64,000 nucleotides of DNA from Rutstroemia sp. NJR-2017a BVV2 (lineage: Eukaryota; Ascomycota; Leotiomycetes; Helotiales; Rutstroemiaceae). A program made the translations under genes and the position numbers. The stretch covers positions 930,001 to 994,000 of the forward strand of contig NJPS01000054.1 of the NCBI GenBank assembly GCA_002946415.1, given 5' to 3'. The notes under the pieces are model-generated. The model was not told the origin of the DNA. It worked only from the letters and a program-made list of their open reading frames with translations, and ran no database searches. This document shows positions 12,801 through 24,280 of the stretch, piece after piece (the first letter of the stretch is position 1; each line of letters opens with the position of its first letter).

Positions 12801-13011
12801 TAAGGTGAGATTGACCAAGTATCACAGAGATATACGGGCCACTCACTAGCAGTCAGACCGCTTTGATTGTGGACTCAAGATATCAATCCATAAGGTTCAT
12901 TATTCTCACATAAAGCCTAACAGCTAACCCAGCTAGCTATATCTCCTTTTATCTACTCCAATCCAACGCCCAAGAACTCCCTTTCCTGAACCAAAACGAA
13001 AGGCCAATCGA
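9874..13011. other. Gene-poor region
   Basis: Over 3 kb with only short frames of up to about 100 codons on both strands. None has a recognisable domain, signal peptide or matching intron structure. It contains the STAND promoter next to 9873 and the 3' flank of the O-fucosyltransferase-like gene. No repeat unit, tRNA or obvious transposon terminus was found by eye. It may contain decayed sequence. Confidence 0.4.
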
Positions 13012-14391
13012 TCAAGCCCACATACACTTCGCCGAATCCAGATAACTATCTCTCACCCCATATAACGTACTCAAATCATCCGCATACGCCTCATCCCGCA
13101 ACTTCTGCTTCAAAAGTGCACTCTCGTGTCTCTTCAACATGACATTCCACGAAAACAACGAGTGCCCCACACCCGCAAAATACTCTCCTCGAAGCAAAAC
13201 CAAATAATCAATTAACGCCCTCTGATCCCATCTCAGCTTCCCCAGCTCTTCCCTCTCGTGTTCTTTCAGCAGATCTTCTTTGTGCGTGACGAATATCCCG
13301 TGTGGTTTAGCTTCCGCGGCGAGTTTATGCACGGATGCTTGATCCCCCGAGGATGCGTAGATGATGGGTGTTTTCATGGCTTCTGCGAGGGAGATATAGG
13401 CGCCGGCTTGGGCGGTGTAGTGGGTGAATGGGGCGGCGGCGACGTGGCGTTTGTCGAGGACTTCGGGTTCGGTTTTTAGATGCACGCCGAGGAAGGAGGG
13501 GGTGATGATTGTGGTGGATACGTTGAGGGGGATGTCGTACCAAGACTGCATTTGTCGCAGTGTCGATGTAGCGAGTCTTCGCACGTCTTTTCGGAACTTC
13601 AGGATATGCCCGAATTCGTGCGCGAAGACGTGCCCGTCGGCGTGTGTAGGGTATTGAAGAATCGACTGCTCGAGATCGACGATGATGGGCACGGATTTCG
13701 GTTCGGGGGCCATATATTTCTCGATCCAGGTGTAGAGTTCACTTTGCCAGTCTTCGGGGTGTTCGAGCCCGCTTGTGGGTCTATTGGAGAAGAGAGATTC
13801 GGGGGCGAGACCACGGCGGCGGGGATTTACGGTGACTTCCATGTGATCGATGAGTTTGAGTTCCGGACAGGACATTTTGAGAGATTTCCGGAAATGTGAT
13901 GCGTCGAACATATAGTCCATTCCTTTCCAGCCTAGGCCGTGGCGTTTTCCGAGATGTGATTCCGATTGCTCTTCTGCGGGCATCATGTTGAGATCGTCAC
14001 CGTCCATGTCCTCTCGGAGTTTGATGTTGGGCATGACGAGACTTCCTCCTGCTCCAATAGCATACCGTACGCAGTTCAGTATCGAATTGCGAATATGCCC
14101 TACTCCCCCGCGATTACTATCGCACGTGAATATTAAACTCGAATTCCAAGTAGTCATTTCACAGACTGCTCGCATGACTTCGGAGCTTCTAGGTGGAAAA
14201 TCAAATATGTCGTGCTGGTCCAGCGTTTGTGGTGTTGAAGGATGTGAGTGTGCACCACCGCCGTTCGAATTCCATATTATATGGTCAGGTAGTACCGTTG
14301 GGCGATCAAAGATTGTCCACAGCCAGATCAAACCCAGTGAGATACCGGCTATGGCGGCATATTTACGACTGACACCATTATGGAGCTGCAT
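13012..14391 (-). CDS. Type II membrane protein, O-fucosyltransferase-like
   Basis: Single exon, 459 residues, start ATG at 14391. A short cytosolic head is followed by one membrane anchor (AAIAGISLGLIWLWTIF, about residues 12-28), as in Golgi glycosyltransferases. The lumenal part has NRGGVGHIRNSILNCVRYAIGAGGSLVMP (about 94-122), the position of the GDP-sugar-binding GG..N..R-type motif of GDP-fucose O-fucosyltransferases. It also has FLGVHLKTEPEV (about 304-315), which resembles their HLRxExD motif. Fungal proteins of this layout are generally uncharacterised, and true fucosyl transfer is not established. Other distant GT-B-fold transferases are possible. Its promoter lies in 14392-14956, on the 3' side of the MFS gene. 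Confidence 0.6.
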   Translation of the reverse strand: MQLHNGVSRKYAAIAGISLGLIWLWTIFDRPTVLPDHIIWNSNGGGAHSHPSTPQTLDQHDIFDFPPRSSEVMRAVCEMTTWNSSLIFTCDSNRGGVGHIRNSILNCVRYAIGAGGSLVMPNIKLREDMDGDDLNMMPAEEQSESHLGKRHGLGWKGMDYMFDASHFRKSLKMSCPELKLIDHMEVTVNPRRRGLAPESLFSNRPTSGLEHPEDWQSELYTWIEKYMAPEPKSVPIIVDLEQSILQYPTHADGHVFAHEFGHILKFRKDVRRLATSTLRQMQSWYDIPLNVSTTIITPSFLGVHLKTEPEVLDKRHVAAAPFTHYTAQAGAYISLAEAMKTPIIYASSGDQASVHKLAAEAKPHGIFVTHKEDLLKEHEREELGKLRWDQRALIDYLVLLRGEYFAGVGHSLFSWNVMLKRHESALLKQKLRDEAYADDLSTLYGVRDSYLDSAKCMWA

Positions 14392-14956
14392 CTTGCTTTT
14401 GAATGAAAAACAGAATTTCGTGAGATGATGTTAGGAAAGAACATTTTGATGTCGTTGTCGTGGTTATGTATTGTGAGAAACTTGTGCTTTGATCTCTAAG
14501 GTGGAGGGGAGGAACTGTGCGAAGTGTGTTTTGAGATGGGATGGTCGGGGTGCGTGCTGACCAATCACATGCGGGGGTTGAGTAGTTTGAAACATTGATG
14601 AGGATGTTGAGACGGCAAAGTATGGTTTCTTTGCTGAAGATGCGTATGAAACATTCCGTGGCTGTTTCAATTTATTCTTGTGGCAATAATAGGGAGTGCT
14701 AAGTGTAGTGTGTTTTTGGGGAATTGCGGTTGTAGCATGAAGCGTTTGGTAACGTTGAATATCCAGAAACATTTTCTCCCACCAATTGTTTACGAACAGC
14801 TCTAGGGTACTATTTCTTGACGTGAAAAGGATATTATAACGAATATTTAATTACATGTCTAATCATTCATCTGTATATAGTAACCATGTGTACTCTAGCA
14901 AAGCAAATACCAGGGTATCCAGCCTGCCAAAACGAATTCACAACCCATTTCTACAA
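14392..14956. other. Intergenic region, promoter of the O-fucosyltransferase-like gene
   Basis: 565 bp between two minus-strand genes. No convincing coding frame; the 102-codon minus frame at 14464-14772 has no recognisable features. Confidence 0.45.
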
Positions 14957-16875
14957 CTACCCACGATTCACCGAGTCCTCTACATCATTTTCAACAATAT
15001 CCTCTTTCTTTACATCAAGGAACCAAGTCGGTATACCCACCAAGCCGTAAGCCATGCCAGCTACAAGAAATGCTCCGCCACTCCACATACCTCCTTTCTT
15101 CAAACCCATACTAAAAGCACCTGACATCAAGGGGCTCGAAATCATACCGCCAATAGTATCCATCACCGCGAGAACTCCGAATAGACGACTGACTTGCGAA
15201 GGGTGAACAAAAGAGGTGACAAGTGATCGAATGGCTGGTTGAAAGCCCATACCGAGCGAGAGTATAACGGTTGCTTCGTTTGTTAGTCTGGTGTTAATGT
15301 TGAAACCTCAGTACTACTTACAAATCACGAATAGAGACGGCACTATGGCCAATGCCATACCAAGGCATCCTACGACCAAGAAAATAACAGAGACTCGGCC
15401 GACAAGCAGATCTTTCACTGCTGGCTGGAGATGGAACTTGTTAAGAAATGTGTAGATAGCCGGCAGAATGACAACCAGGAGAGTAAAATTTGTGCCTGAA
15501 GCAAGCGGGATTAAAAAGCTGGCCTAGTTCTATATTAGCTGTTAAGTTCTAAAATGGGATGGCAAGTATTACCTCGGAAAGCTTCCAATGCAATCTCTTA
15601 GAAGCAAGCTGTAGCAGAAATGGATTTATATACCCATGTATAGATTGGGTCAAGAAAACGAGCGATAAGACGAATATCTTCGGATGCGTGAACACGAACC
15701 GAGATTCTTCGAACTTGTCGAGGAGAATGCGCCAGTTCTTCTGAGTAAAAGATAGGGTTTCTTCCTCTTCTGAACATTGTTCTTCATCGTTTTCTGCTCC
15801 TGGAGTGGAGACGGGATTGTAGCTGGGATCTCTAAGATGCAGTGTCTCTGGAAGAGCAAGAACTAGCAATGAACCTGAAAGCATAAAAACTAATGACACA
15901 AGCATGGGTATCCAGACGTTACGCTTCATTAGCCACCACGCAAATGGTACTCCGCCAAACGTGGCGAGAAGCGCTGTAGCTGTGATTTGGAAGAATGTAG
16001 CTGCTCTTTGGCCATAGTTAGTTTGGTGGAATGTCTGGATAAATCATGGAGATGACCATACCTGTGTTCTTCCGGGACCACATCTGCAATAATCGTAAAC
16101 ACCATCGACCGGATAACTGCCGAACCACCTCCTATAAAAATGAACACGTTCGATGCCCAGAACCAGCGTATATCAAAGACGGTATCAAAATACACTTTTA
16201 CTCGTATCAGCATGCTTTTCTCATCATCACACTCCTCTCTGTCTCCCTCCCTTCTTGTCACTCGCATTCCTCATTCCACGTCCTTATCTCTACTCCTAAC
16301 CCCCACTTCTTCCCAACACTGACACCAACACCCCCAAGAAATAAAACAAAAAACTCACAAACGCTCATCGCCCACCCCATACTCGCCGTCACCCCTATCA
16401 GCGCCAAAAACAGCACCGTCCGTCTCCCAATCCTATCCGCCAAAACCCCATACGGCACCGCCATAATAAGACCCGGAATGCAACTAAACATCTGGTCCCA
16501 GCCCTTCAACATTGCCATTTTCCCCTGGATGACATCATTTTTGCAATTCTCCTCGGGAATCGATCCGAATGGGAGATTGGTTTCGGATTCAATGCCAAGA
16601 AGAGAGGACACCGAGATTGATGAGGAAAGATTGGGGGCGGAAAATGGTACTCTGGAAAAATAGGCTCGACATATTATATCCTCAATTATACGCGCCGACG
16701 GCGCCTGGGACATGAAGTCGCCGATTTCGATGAGGAAGATGGAGACGATGCATATGACGGAGACGCGCAGAGCGAGGCGTTTCCGCTCGATGCTTTGTTT
16801 GGCGACATCTCTACCCTCATTTCCAAGTAGAGGATCGTGGATTGATGGTTCGCGTTCTGATTCTAATTCGGACAT
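14957..16875 (-). CDS. Major facilitator superfamily transporter
   Basis: Five exons join in frame (16875-16359, 16194-16062, 16005-15573, 15523-15322, 15273-14957; 1602 nt, 533 residues), giving roughly twelve membrane helices. The first is LALRVSVICIVSIFLIEIGDFM near residue 40. The MFS signature loop between helices 2 and 3 reads GVLADRIGRR (about 146-155). A hydrophilic central loop rich in Glu (AENDEEQCSEEEETLS) separates the two six-helix halves, and the protein ends in an acidic cytosolic tail. The start is the ATG at 16875; an in-frame TTG two codons upstream is not a likely start. The overall pattern resembles fungal MFS members distantly related to the tetracycline-resistance and SLC46 groups. 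The substrate cannot be deduced. Confidence 0.85.
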
Positions 16876-17690
16876 TTTCAATCCCCTATTCCCAAAAAGA
16901 GAAAATTAAAGATGAGGAAAAGTATAATTACAAAAGAATAAAGTACATATACATACAGAGAACCAAGACCTTATCTTATATACACCACCCCCATTCATCT
17001 CATCTCATTCCATAAATCCAACATATTCCCCTGTGCCTGTGCCTTACCCTCGCTTTGAAACCCGGAGTTCGGGATAAGCCACTCTCCCACATTTTACTCC
17101 GTAGCACAAGCGACAAAGCCACAATTCCGATAGGCTGGTGCGTATGGACGCGGACGCGCGGCGATAAGCACTTGTGTCTATATCCGATGTGGAAGGTTAG
17201 CCTTATGATAAGCCCAGGGGCAGGATTCGATGAAGTATCAAGTTTCTTTTGCAGCAACGAAGCTTGTCGTCATCATTTCAAATATGCAGAACGCGCAATT
17301 GGTGATGAATGGGAATAGGCAGCGACATTTGGGACACCAATGCCGACATGAGAAGATTGGATGATGGATGTAAAATATCTTATTGACTCCTATCAATCGT
17401 GCTTCATGATAGATAGATAGGCTGCGGATAAATGCATATGGGAGATGCACTGCATAGTGTTTCCTGTCGGGTTACATTGTTTACGTATGTCCTACGACGT
17501 GTATTGAGACGGGGGGATAGGGTCTCGTGGTTGGGCAAGTCGATGGGTGTCATGGAATGCGGTTCGTTATAGGTAGGTCGTTCGCCGACTACGCGGACGA
17601 CAGTCGACGAATGATCGATTGAACGTTTCATTCGATTTTTGGAATATGTACAAGAAAGATAAACACTTCTCATAACCCTCAGTCGACCAC
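16876..17690. other. Intergenic region, MFS promoter
   Basis: 815 bp between two minus-strand genes (MFS promoter side and Dhr1 3' side). Contains short ORFs without features and a small GATA repeat (agatagatagatag-type) near 17408. Nothing else seen. Confidence 0.4.
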
Positions 17691-20600
17691 TCACTCGACA
17701 ACCCAGCCTTTCCCCTTAACCTTTCTCTGCACCACCTTCCTAGCGGGCAACGGCCAACCCATTCCACCTGTCCCCTCAGCCCTCAAATATGGCACCACCC
17801 AGCATTCCCTAGTCTCCCCATCTTCTCCTTTCGCAGGCAACTTTCCTTTCGGCATGACCTCTTTAATCGGCTTTCCATACTCCAGCAGCGAGGTTCCCTT
17901 TGCCAATGCGGCAAGCTGCCCGCCAGACACATCAGTCAGCGCATGCATTCTCGTCTTCGGCTTTTTATGCGGAGTATTAGGATCTGCAGGCGGCCGTTGC
18001 AAATACGAGTAGATGATGTATTCAGGACATTCTTTCGGACTGAGATGAGCAAGGGGAGAGGCAGGGTGGATATAGACTGCTTTGTCTTCATCTTCTGCAT
18101 CAGATTTCTTAGATTGCCGGAGATGGGAGGGGAAGAGTGTTAGGTAGGGAACATCAATTGCTCGGGTAGGTTTGCGGTATGAATCTGATGGTGTGGGCGA
18201 GAGATCAGCACGGATAGCTACATGGTCAATGAATCCGGCTGCAACCATCTGTTTCAAGGCTTTGACTTGTTTTGGAGACGGTGGAGATAGTTTCTCTTCA
18301 TATTTCAAGGCGGCGAATGCGGGAATATTCGTGCGTAAAAGATCCGTGATTTGGCGACGGAGTTGAGAGATTTCTTTGAGTGTCTTGTAGCGTACGTAGT
18401 GAGAGGCACACCAAGCTTCAGTGGGCTCATGGGCAAATTCTCCCACAGCCTGCAGTAGTTTGATAGCATCAGATCGGTCGTCTAAAAAGGTAAAAGACTG
18501 GTGCACTTTGTTAAATTGGCGACGTAGATTGGCTCGGGCGTCCATTTCGATTTTCTCGGCGGTAGTAAGATAAGTATCCTCATCACGAGGTGTTGCCGCA
18601 GGAATGATTTGATTCTCAGGAATGAAGATGTCAGCGGCGGAAAGACCTGCGACCAAGGCAATCGTATATGGCAAGCAATCGTGTAGATGCCCTACGAGAA
18701 GGATACGCGCGAATCGTGGTGAAAGAGGAAATATCGACATGGTCGACCCAGTTGGCGTGATTTGACCAGACGGAGATATGGCAGAGAGATACGCGAGAAG
18801 CTTCTCTGCACTTGCAAGACTTTGACGATCTGGTGGAGTAGGAAATGGGAAGTTGACAACGTGCTGCAAATTCATTGACTTGAGCTGTAGGACTACACCT
18901 TCAATTGGCATTCGCAGGATTTCCGGCTCCGCAAACTCATCAAAATCACGCTCGTAGACAGCTGAAGAATATAGTCGATAGCAATGGCCAGGACCTGTAC
19001 GGCCGGCACGACCAGCACGTTGACTGGCACTGGCTTTACTAATCCAGCCGACCTCGAAACTCTGTACACCCGTGGTCTTGTCGAACTTTCGCTCTTTGGA
19101 TCTTCCACAGTCGAAAACATAACGAATGCCCGGAATCGTGAGAGAAGTTTCCGCCACGTTGGTCGCTAGTACAATTAATCGTGATCCATCTGGTGGTGGT
19201 TCAAAAACTCTCAATTGTTCTTTCGTTGGTAGTAATGAGTAAAGTGGCAGAATGTGCATTCTTGAGGGTCCAGTATCTTGTTCTTCTCCGATATTGAAAT
19301 CCTCATCATCATTGAACGTTACTTCATCATCATCTTCATCGTCATAATCATCCGCAGTCGTATCCATAGTATCACCAAAATCGATGTCTTCAGCCTCAAT
19401 CGGCGCATCTTTTCCAGATATTCGAACTTGCGGGCCGGAAGTACTGGAGCCTATTCTAAAGGCTTCTTTCAATTTTTTGCTGAGATGGGATATCTCATTC
19501 TGCCCAGTAAGGAAGACGAGAAATCCTCCTGGTGGCAATTTTCGATGCCCTTTGCTGATTTTTCGGAATGCTTCCTCAACATAATCATGATGCGTTTTGC
19601 GTGCGAAATGCACTGTGACTGGATATTGCCGACCTTCGGCTTGAAGCACTGGGGGAGGACTCGAAAACAAAGTTTGATTTTGCGTGAAGTCCGTAACTCG
19701 CAGAGTTGCGGACATGATTATTAATTTCAAGGGCTGAACAGCAGGATCCTCCTGTGCCAGCTCTTCTCTCAACTTTACCACTCGACTAAGCATACCTATT
19801 AAGATGTCTGTGTTGACACTTCTCTCATGTGCTTCGTCGATAACAATAGCAGAGTACTTGCGCAGAGCAATATCTTGTGCTACTTCTCTAAGAAGTACAC
19901 CATCCGTCATGAACTTGATAGCAGTGTCTGGACTTACAGTACCCTCGAAACGAATTTGATATGCGACTCGTTTGCCGTGATCAGCAAGTTCATCACCGAC
20001 ACGCTTCGCCATACTAACAGCTGCAACCCGGCGAGGTTGAGTGACTCCAATCATTCCAGGATTGGGCGAATCTTTGGTGCCATATCCAGCTTCATATAAG
20101 AATTGTGGTACCTGTGTGGTTTTTCCTGAACCTGTGGCACCATACACAACCACTAGGTTGTTATTGTGAATAGCTTCCATGATCTTCTGTTCTTCTGCCA
20201 CAACCGGGAGTTTCAACCTTACATCTTGTATGGTTGATGGCCGTTCTATCGAAACACTGAAGGCTTTTCTACCTAGATTACTTGTAGGTTGCAGCTCCAT
20301 TGGTAGGGGATCCTGCTCGGCAGGTCTAGGCTTGAATCCATCTATTTTCGGCGTTTCTGTTGCATTTGGTATATTTGATGTCGGTTGGTATCCATAAGCT
20401 TCGTTTATTTGTTGATTTGCCCATGCTTTGAATGCAGAAGATCGCTCCGCTTTTTCAAACGGGTTCTCGCCCTGATTCTCTTCATCACTTTCTTCTTCAG
20501 ACGTATCGTCTTCTTCGTCGTCATCGCTGTCTTCCTCGCCATTCTCAGAGCCATTTTCAGAGATAGAATTCGAAGCATCAGAATTACTGTCCGAGTCTTC

Positions 20601-21392
20601 CTCCTCGTCACTACTCTGAGCTTCTGATCCAGAATCAAAGCCCTCCCATTCTGGCTCTGTCGTTACTGGAGCTTCTGGTCTCAATTGGATCTTCGATTTG
20701 ACTCCGCCTCTTCGCTGACGCTTTTGTATCACTGGCTTTCCATCACCATCCACCTCAAGCGGTCGTTTCAAGCCTGTGCCAACGCCAAAATGCAATTGTG
20801 GCGCTGGAGTCGAAGTCGGGACTGATGGAGGTATAAGTTCAGGAACGACAGCTGGAACGGGGACCGGTTTTGGCACGGTTGTGGGCATCTGTGAAGCGCG
20901 ACTGTCTCGTTCCTCCTTGGGGTCTTCATCCATTTTATCCTCCTCACTGCTTTCACTTTCCGCATCTCTTACAGTCCTCTTTTCAAACAGAAGCTCTTCG
21001 CCATCGCCGTCGATATCCAGTCCACTCTGCCTTTCTTTCAGGGCTCTCCCCAACCGCTCCCTTCTCGTAAGACCACCTTGGCCCAGTTTTCTGCTGCTCT
21101 CATATAATCCACCTTCTTCTTTCCTTTGCGACAGCTTCTCGATCAAAATCCTGTTTTCATCCTTCCTTAATTTGGACTCGATATATTTCTCCAGCCTCTT
21201 AGCCTTCTTTCCACTAACTTTATTTTCGCCATTGAGTTCTTCTCTTAACCTTTGCTTCTTCTCTTCGTGGTCTGACTTTTTGGAGGGGAGAATTTCTGTC
21301 GCATTCGAATCGATCGTGGTTTCGGGAGCATTGCTCTTGTTTCGCGCAATTACTTTGTGTTTCCGTTGACGAGGTACGAATTTCGGAGGCAT
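17691..21392 (-). CDS. ECM16: DEAH-box ATP-dependent RNA helicase Dhr1/Ecm16 (DHX37)
   Basis: Nucleolar helicase of 40S ribosome biogenesis; in yeast it releases U3 snoRNA from pre-rRNA. One exon of 1233 residues, close to the yeast length. The ATG at 21392 (MPPKFVPRQRKHK) was chosen because the longer frame starts with GTG. An N-terminal basic and coiled region is followed by acidic nuclear-type stretches (about residues 150-320). Motif I GATGSGKT lies at about 417-424, motif II DEAH at about 517-520, motif III SAT near 560, and motif VI QRAGRAGRTGPGHCYRLY near 790. In motif V the segment NVAETSLTIPGIRYVFDCG is diagnostic of the DHX37 branch. HA2 and OB-fold regions follow. An acidic insert (DTTADDYDDEDDDEVTFNDD) sits between the RecA domains, as is usual in this family. 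Confidence 0.95.
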   Translation of the reverse strand: MPPKFVPRQRKHKVIARNKSNAPETTIDSNATEILPSKKSDHEEKKQRLREELNGENKVSGKKAKRLEKYIESKLRKDENRILIEKLSQRKEEGGLYESSRKLGQGGLTRRERLGRALKERQSGLDIDGDGEELLFEKRTVRDAESESSEEDKMDEDPKEERDSRASQMPTTVPKPVPVPAVVPELIPPSVPTSTPAPQLHFGVGTGLKRPLEVDGDGKPVIQKRQRRGGVKSKIQLRPEAPVTTEPEWEGFDSGSEAQSSDEEEDSDSNSDASNSISENGSENGEEDSDDDEEDDTSEEESDEENQGENPFEKAERSSAFKAWANQQINEAYGYQPTSNIPNATETPKIDGFKPRPAEQDPLPMELQPTSNLGRKAFSVSIERPSTIQDVRLKLPVVAEEQKIMEAIHNNNLVVVYGATGSGKTTQVPQFLYEAGYGTKDSPNPGMIGVTQPRRVAAVSMAKRVGDELADHGKRVAYQIRFEGTVSPDTAIKFMTDGVLLREVAQDIALRKYSAIVIDEAHERSVNTDILIGMLSRVVKLREELAQEDPAVQPLKLIIMSATLRVTDFTQNQTLFSSPPPVLQAEGRQYPVTVHFARKTHHDYVEEAFRKISKGHRKLPPGGFLVFLTGQNEISHLSKKLKEAFRIGSSTSGPQVRISGKDAPIEAEDIDFGDTMDTTADDYDDEDDDEVTFNDDEDFNIGEEQDTGPSRMHILPLYSLLPTKEQLRVFEPPPDGSRLIVLATNVAETSLTIPGIRYVFDCGRSKERKFDKTTGVQSFEVGWISKASASQRAGRAGRTGPGHCYRLYSSAVYERDFDEFAEPEILRMPIEGVVLQLKSMNLQHVVNFPFPTPPDRQSLASAEKLLAYLSAISPSGQITPTGSTMSIFPLSPRFARILLVGHLHDCLPYTIALVAGLSAADIFIPENQIIPAATPRDEDTYLTTAEKIEMDARANLRRQFNKVHQSFTFLDDRSDAIKLLQAVGEFAHEPTEAWCASHYVRYKTLKEISQLRRQITDLLRTNIPAFAALKYEEKLSPPSPKQVKALKQMVAAGFIDHVAIRADLSPTPSDSYRKPTRAIDVPYLTLFPSHLRQSKKSDAEDEDKAVYIHPASPLAHLSPKECPEYIIYSYLQRPPADPNTPHKKPKTRMHALTDVSGGQLAALAKGTSLLEYGKPIKEVMPKGKLPAKGEDGETRECWVVPYLRAEGTGGMGWPLPARKVVQRKVKGKGWVVE

Positions 21393-22271
21393 TTTGTCAA
21401 GGAATCTATCTCTTCGCCTCTTGGCCACAATTAACGCAACTGCTGGTGAAGATTCGCAATTCCAGGTTCTATTTCATGGCTCTCGGTTCTGAGTTTCGAA
21501 CTTTTTTTTAGGTTTCTGCCGGGAAAGTGTCACCGCCTTCTAGTAACGCCATTACATTATGTCATCCACTAATCACAAGCAAATCATCGCCAGAATCTTT
21601 CACTGTCTCAACCTGCGGAGCTTTAAACTGTCTGCACGACACAATTGTTCCAAGCCAGTACTAAAGCGCTTACCTGTGTTCCCAAGTGGGATGACTCGGA
21701 CAGAAGTCTCTTATCACGTGGTCTCATCCTGCCGCTTCCCGAAATTATCGAACTCAATCGTTTCAGGCCTCTGTCTGTTCCCGGTTCTTATGGTCATACC
21801 GCATCAAGTGCCAATTTCTTCTATAGGATAGCTACCTCAGTCAAATCTATTCGGCTCATCTTACATGCCAGAACCTCCTCGTTTTCTCGAGGTGTGTATG
21901 TAAATTCTCCGTTTGACAAGTTTGACGTCCGGATACACAAGCGTGTAAATCGAGCTGTCAGACGTCTACAACGGTTACTCTTAATCTAGAGTTCGGACGG
22001 GTGCTTGACGTATAGTGTGTGGAGAGTTACAGAACATATGCTTCTGCTTCCTTCCAGTTGCTTTGCTGGTCACATGTTGATGTCGTGTTAGTCTTTGTAT
22101 GTATCATGGGTAGCATTGTTGGCACCGTTTGTTTATGCTATGTTAAACTCTGACTATAAATAGTCCGGAACAGAAGTGTAAGCTTTGATATCTTCATCTT
22201 AGATTCTCTCACCCATTGTCCGTCTTCATTGTGCTACTTTCGGCGCGCCATTGGTCTCTGCTTGTGTCAAG
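21393..22271. other. Divergent promoter region (ECM16 / NCS1)
   Basis: 879 bp between two head-to-head genes. A TATA box for the plus-strand NCS1 gene is listed separately. Short frames at 21559-21989 are not convincing. Nothing else seen. Confidence 0.45.
22155..22162 (+). promoter_or_regulatory. TATA box of the NCS1 transporter gene
   Basis: TATAAATA lies 110-117 bp upstream of the NCS1 start codon at 22272. Confidence 0.5.
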
Positions 22272-24280
22272 ATGACTATGTTTCAACGAGTGAGAAATAC
22301 CCTGCGAAATCCTCATCTAGAGGCCAGACGTGCGGAGGGTGTCCGCGGCAGTGCTAGGTGGCTAGACAATGACGATATTCGCCCACTAAAATTAGCTGAT
22401 CGTACCTGGGATGTTTGGACTTATCTTACTTTTTGGTTCTCTGCTAGTATGCTGTTCACTTTCAATTGGTGAAAAAGACCGATCTTGAATAGCTTCAACT
22501 GTTTCCACGTGGTATGCTGCTTCTAGTGCTCAGTCTCTGGGCTTAAGTATGTGGGAGTCGATAGCATGTGCTTTCGCGGGTCAATGTTTAGTTGCTGTCA
22601 TCATTGTCCTAAATGGTAGAGCTGGTGCTAAGTATCACATGTACGTCCCATTTCATCTGGTTGTTCGACTAATGTGCTGATTGGAAATAGTGGTTATCCA
22701 ATCTTGAATAGGGCTGCATTTGGTGTCTTTGGCGCTTGGTGGCCCACATTCAATCGAGCAGTGATGGCCATTGTTTGGAATGGAGTCAATGCTGTGCAAG
22801 GTGGTGAATGTTTCTATGTAATGCTTCATGCTCTTAGTCCGAATGTTGCTTCTTTCAAGAACATCATGGGCCGCGGCTCAGCTCTCGACTCTGGCGGGAT
22901 GCTTGGTCTGGGAATCTTTTGGTTACTTACCTGTTGTTTCTTGATCATCCCTGTACCCAGGGTAAGCGGTCCCATATCCTTAACTAGTCTCTGATTGCTG
23001 ATTCTAGATAAGATGAAAGTTCTTGTCTATATCAAACTAGCTGTGTTTATTATATCAGCCATCGCCATGTGCGGTTGGACTCTAGGCATGGCTGGCGGTA
23101 TTGGTCCAGTTGCGCGTCAACCGGGTACTGCGAAGGGCTCAGAGCGAGCCTGGCTTCTCGTTAGGTTCACATTTCTAGGAGCAGCGAACTGTGCAACATT
23201 TGCTTCCAATGCCGCTGACTTCCAGCGTTATGCACGCAAGCCAAATGATGTGATTCTTGGGAATTTACTTGGCTTCCCGATATCTAATGTTCGTTTATTC
23301 CCTCAGTTTCCTGCGCTCCACTAGGCAAATACTGAACACATCGACAGTTGATCGTTGCGATCATCGGCAACTTAGTGGGCTCGTCTAGCCAAGTCTTGTT
23401 CGGCGAGGTTATCTGGTCACCCCTCACATATCTTGATAAGATTCTAATGAGGAGCTATGATGCTCCAAGTCGAGCTGGTGCTTTCTTCATCTCGGCCTGC
23501 TTCGCATATTCTGCGATATTTTCTTCGATATTTGAAAATTCCATCCCCGCTGGAAATGATATCGCGGCTCTATGTAAGCAGGCTCTCCACTGTTCCTCCT
23601 TTTCAGCCCCTCATTCCCGAGTTTCCGCAAAGCAAGCCCTGACATTTCAATGCTATCCAGTCCCCAAATATGTTTCCATCCGCACAGGCTTCTTTATCTG
23701 TGCTGTTCTCTCCATAGCTATCCAGCCATGGTACCTGCTGAAGTCTGCCACCATCTTCATCTCTTTCCTTGCTTCATACCAAATTTTCCTATCCTCCATC
23801 ACAGGGGTCCTTCTCTGCCACTACTACATCATCTGCCGTGGCTGCCTTGTCATTCCGGATCTATACACATCCGATAGAAATGGTTCATACTGGTATTGGA
23901 AAGGTTGGAATTGGCGAGCGTATGTCGCGTACACCATTGGGATTGTGTCAAATTTCTGGGGATTTCTGAACAACCTCGGTGTGCAAGCACCCATCGCGAT
24001 AGGGAGGATGTATTATTTTGCATATGTGATTGGTATCGTCATTTCAGGTGGTGTTTATTGGACTCTATGTTGGTACTGGCCAGTGAGTGTACAATTTAGC
24101 TCGGGAACTTGGATGGAGACCAGCGATTATGTGAGAGAGGATGAAAGAGAATATCGAGAGGTGGTTGTTGCGAGCGATGACATAGGTGATGGCAGAGACG
24201 ATCCGGAAATGGGTGATGTCGATGCAGAAATGAAAGAGAAGAAGATTATCGAGACTCAACAAATGGTGGTTACTGGATAG
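22272..24280 (+). CDS. NCS1-family nucleobase/allantoin/vitamin permease
   Basis: Proton symporter of the plasma membrane for a nucleobase-like compound. Six exons join in frame (22272-22446, 22493-22640, 22691-22961, 23013-23288, 23348-23573, 23661-24280; 1716 nt, 571 residues). It has the NCS1 hallmarks in order: a tail with NDDIRPLKLADRTWDVWTYLTFWFSA before helix 1, STWYAASSAQSLGLSMWESI in helix 1, and GYPVLNRAAFG-like and WNGVNAVQGG segments in helices 2-3. The NAADFQRYARKP segment and IPAGNDIAALFPKYVSIR follow. The first ATG in the exon context is at 22272; an apparent upstream start is a TTG. Uracil, allantoin, uridine and thiamine carriers share this layout, so the substrate is open. 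The donor of intron 4 is GTTCGT, a less common 5' splice site. The next gene downstream is also a transporter on the same strand. Confidence 0.88.

Noticed and set aside
13480..13899. 139-codon plus-strand frame
   Set aside because: Antisense shadow of the O-fucosyltransferase-like gene.
16046..16663. 205-codon plus-strand frame
   Set aside because: Antisense shadow of the MFS gene, crossing its introns.
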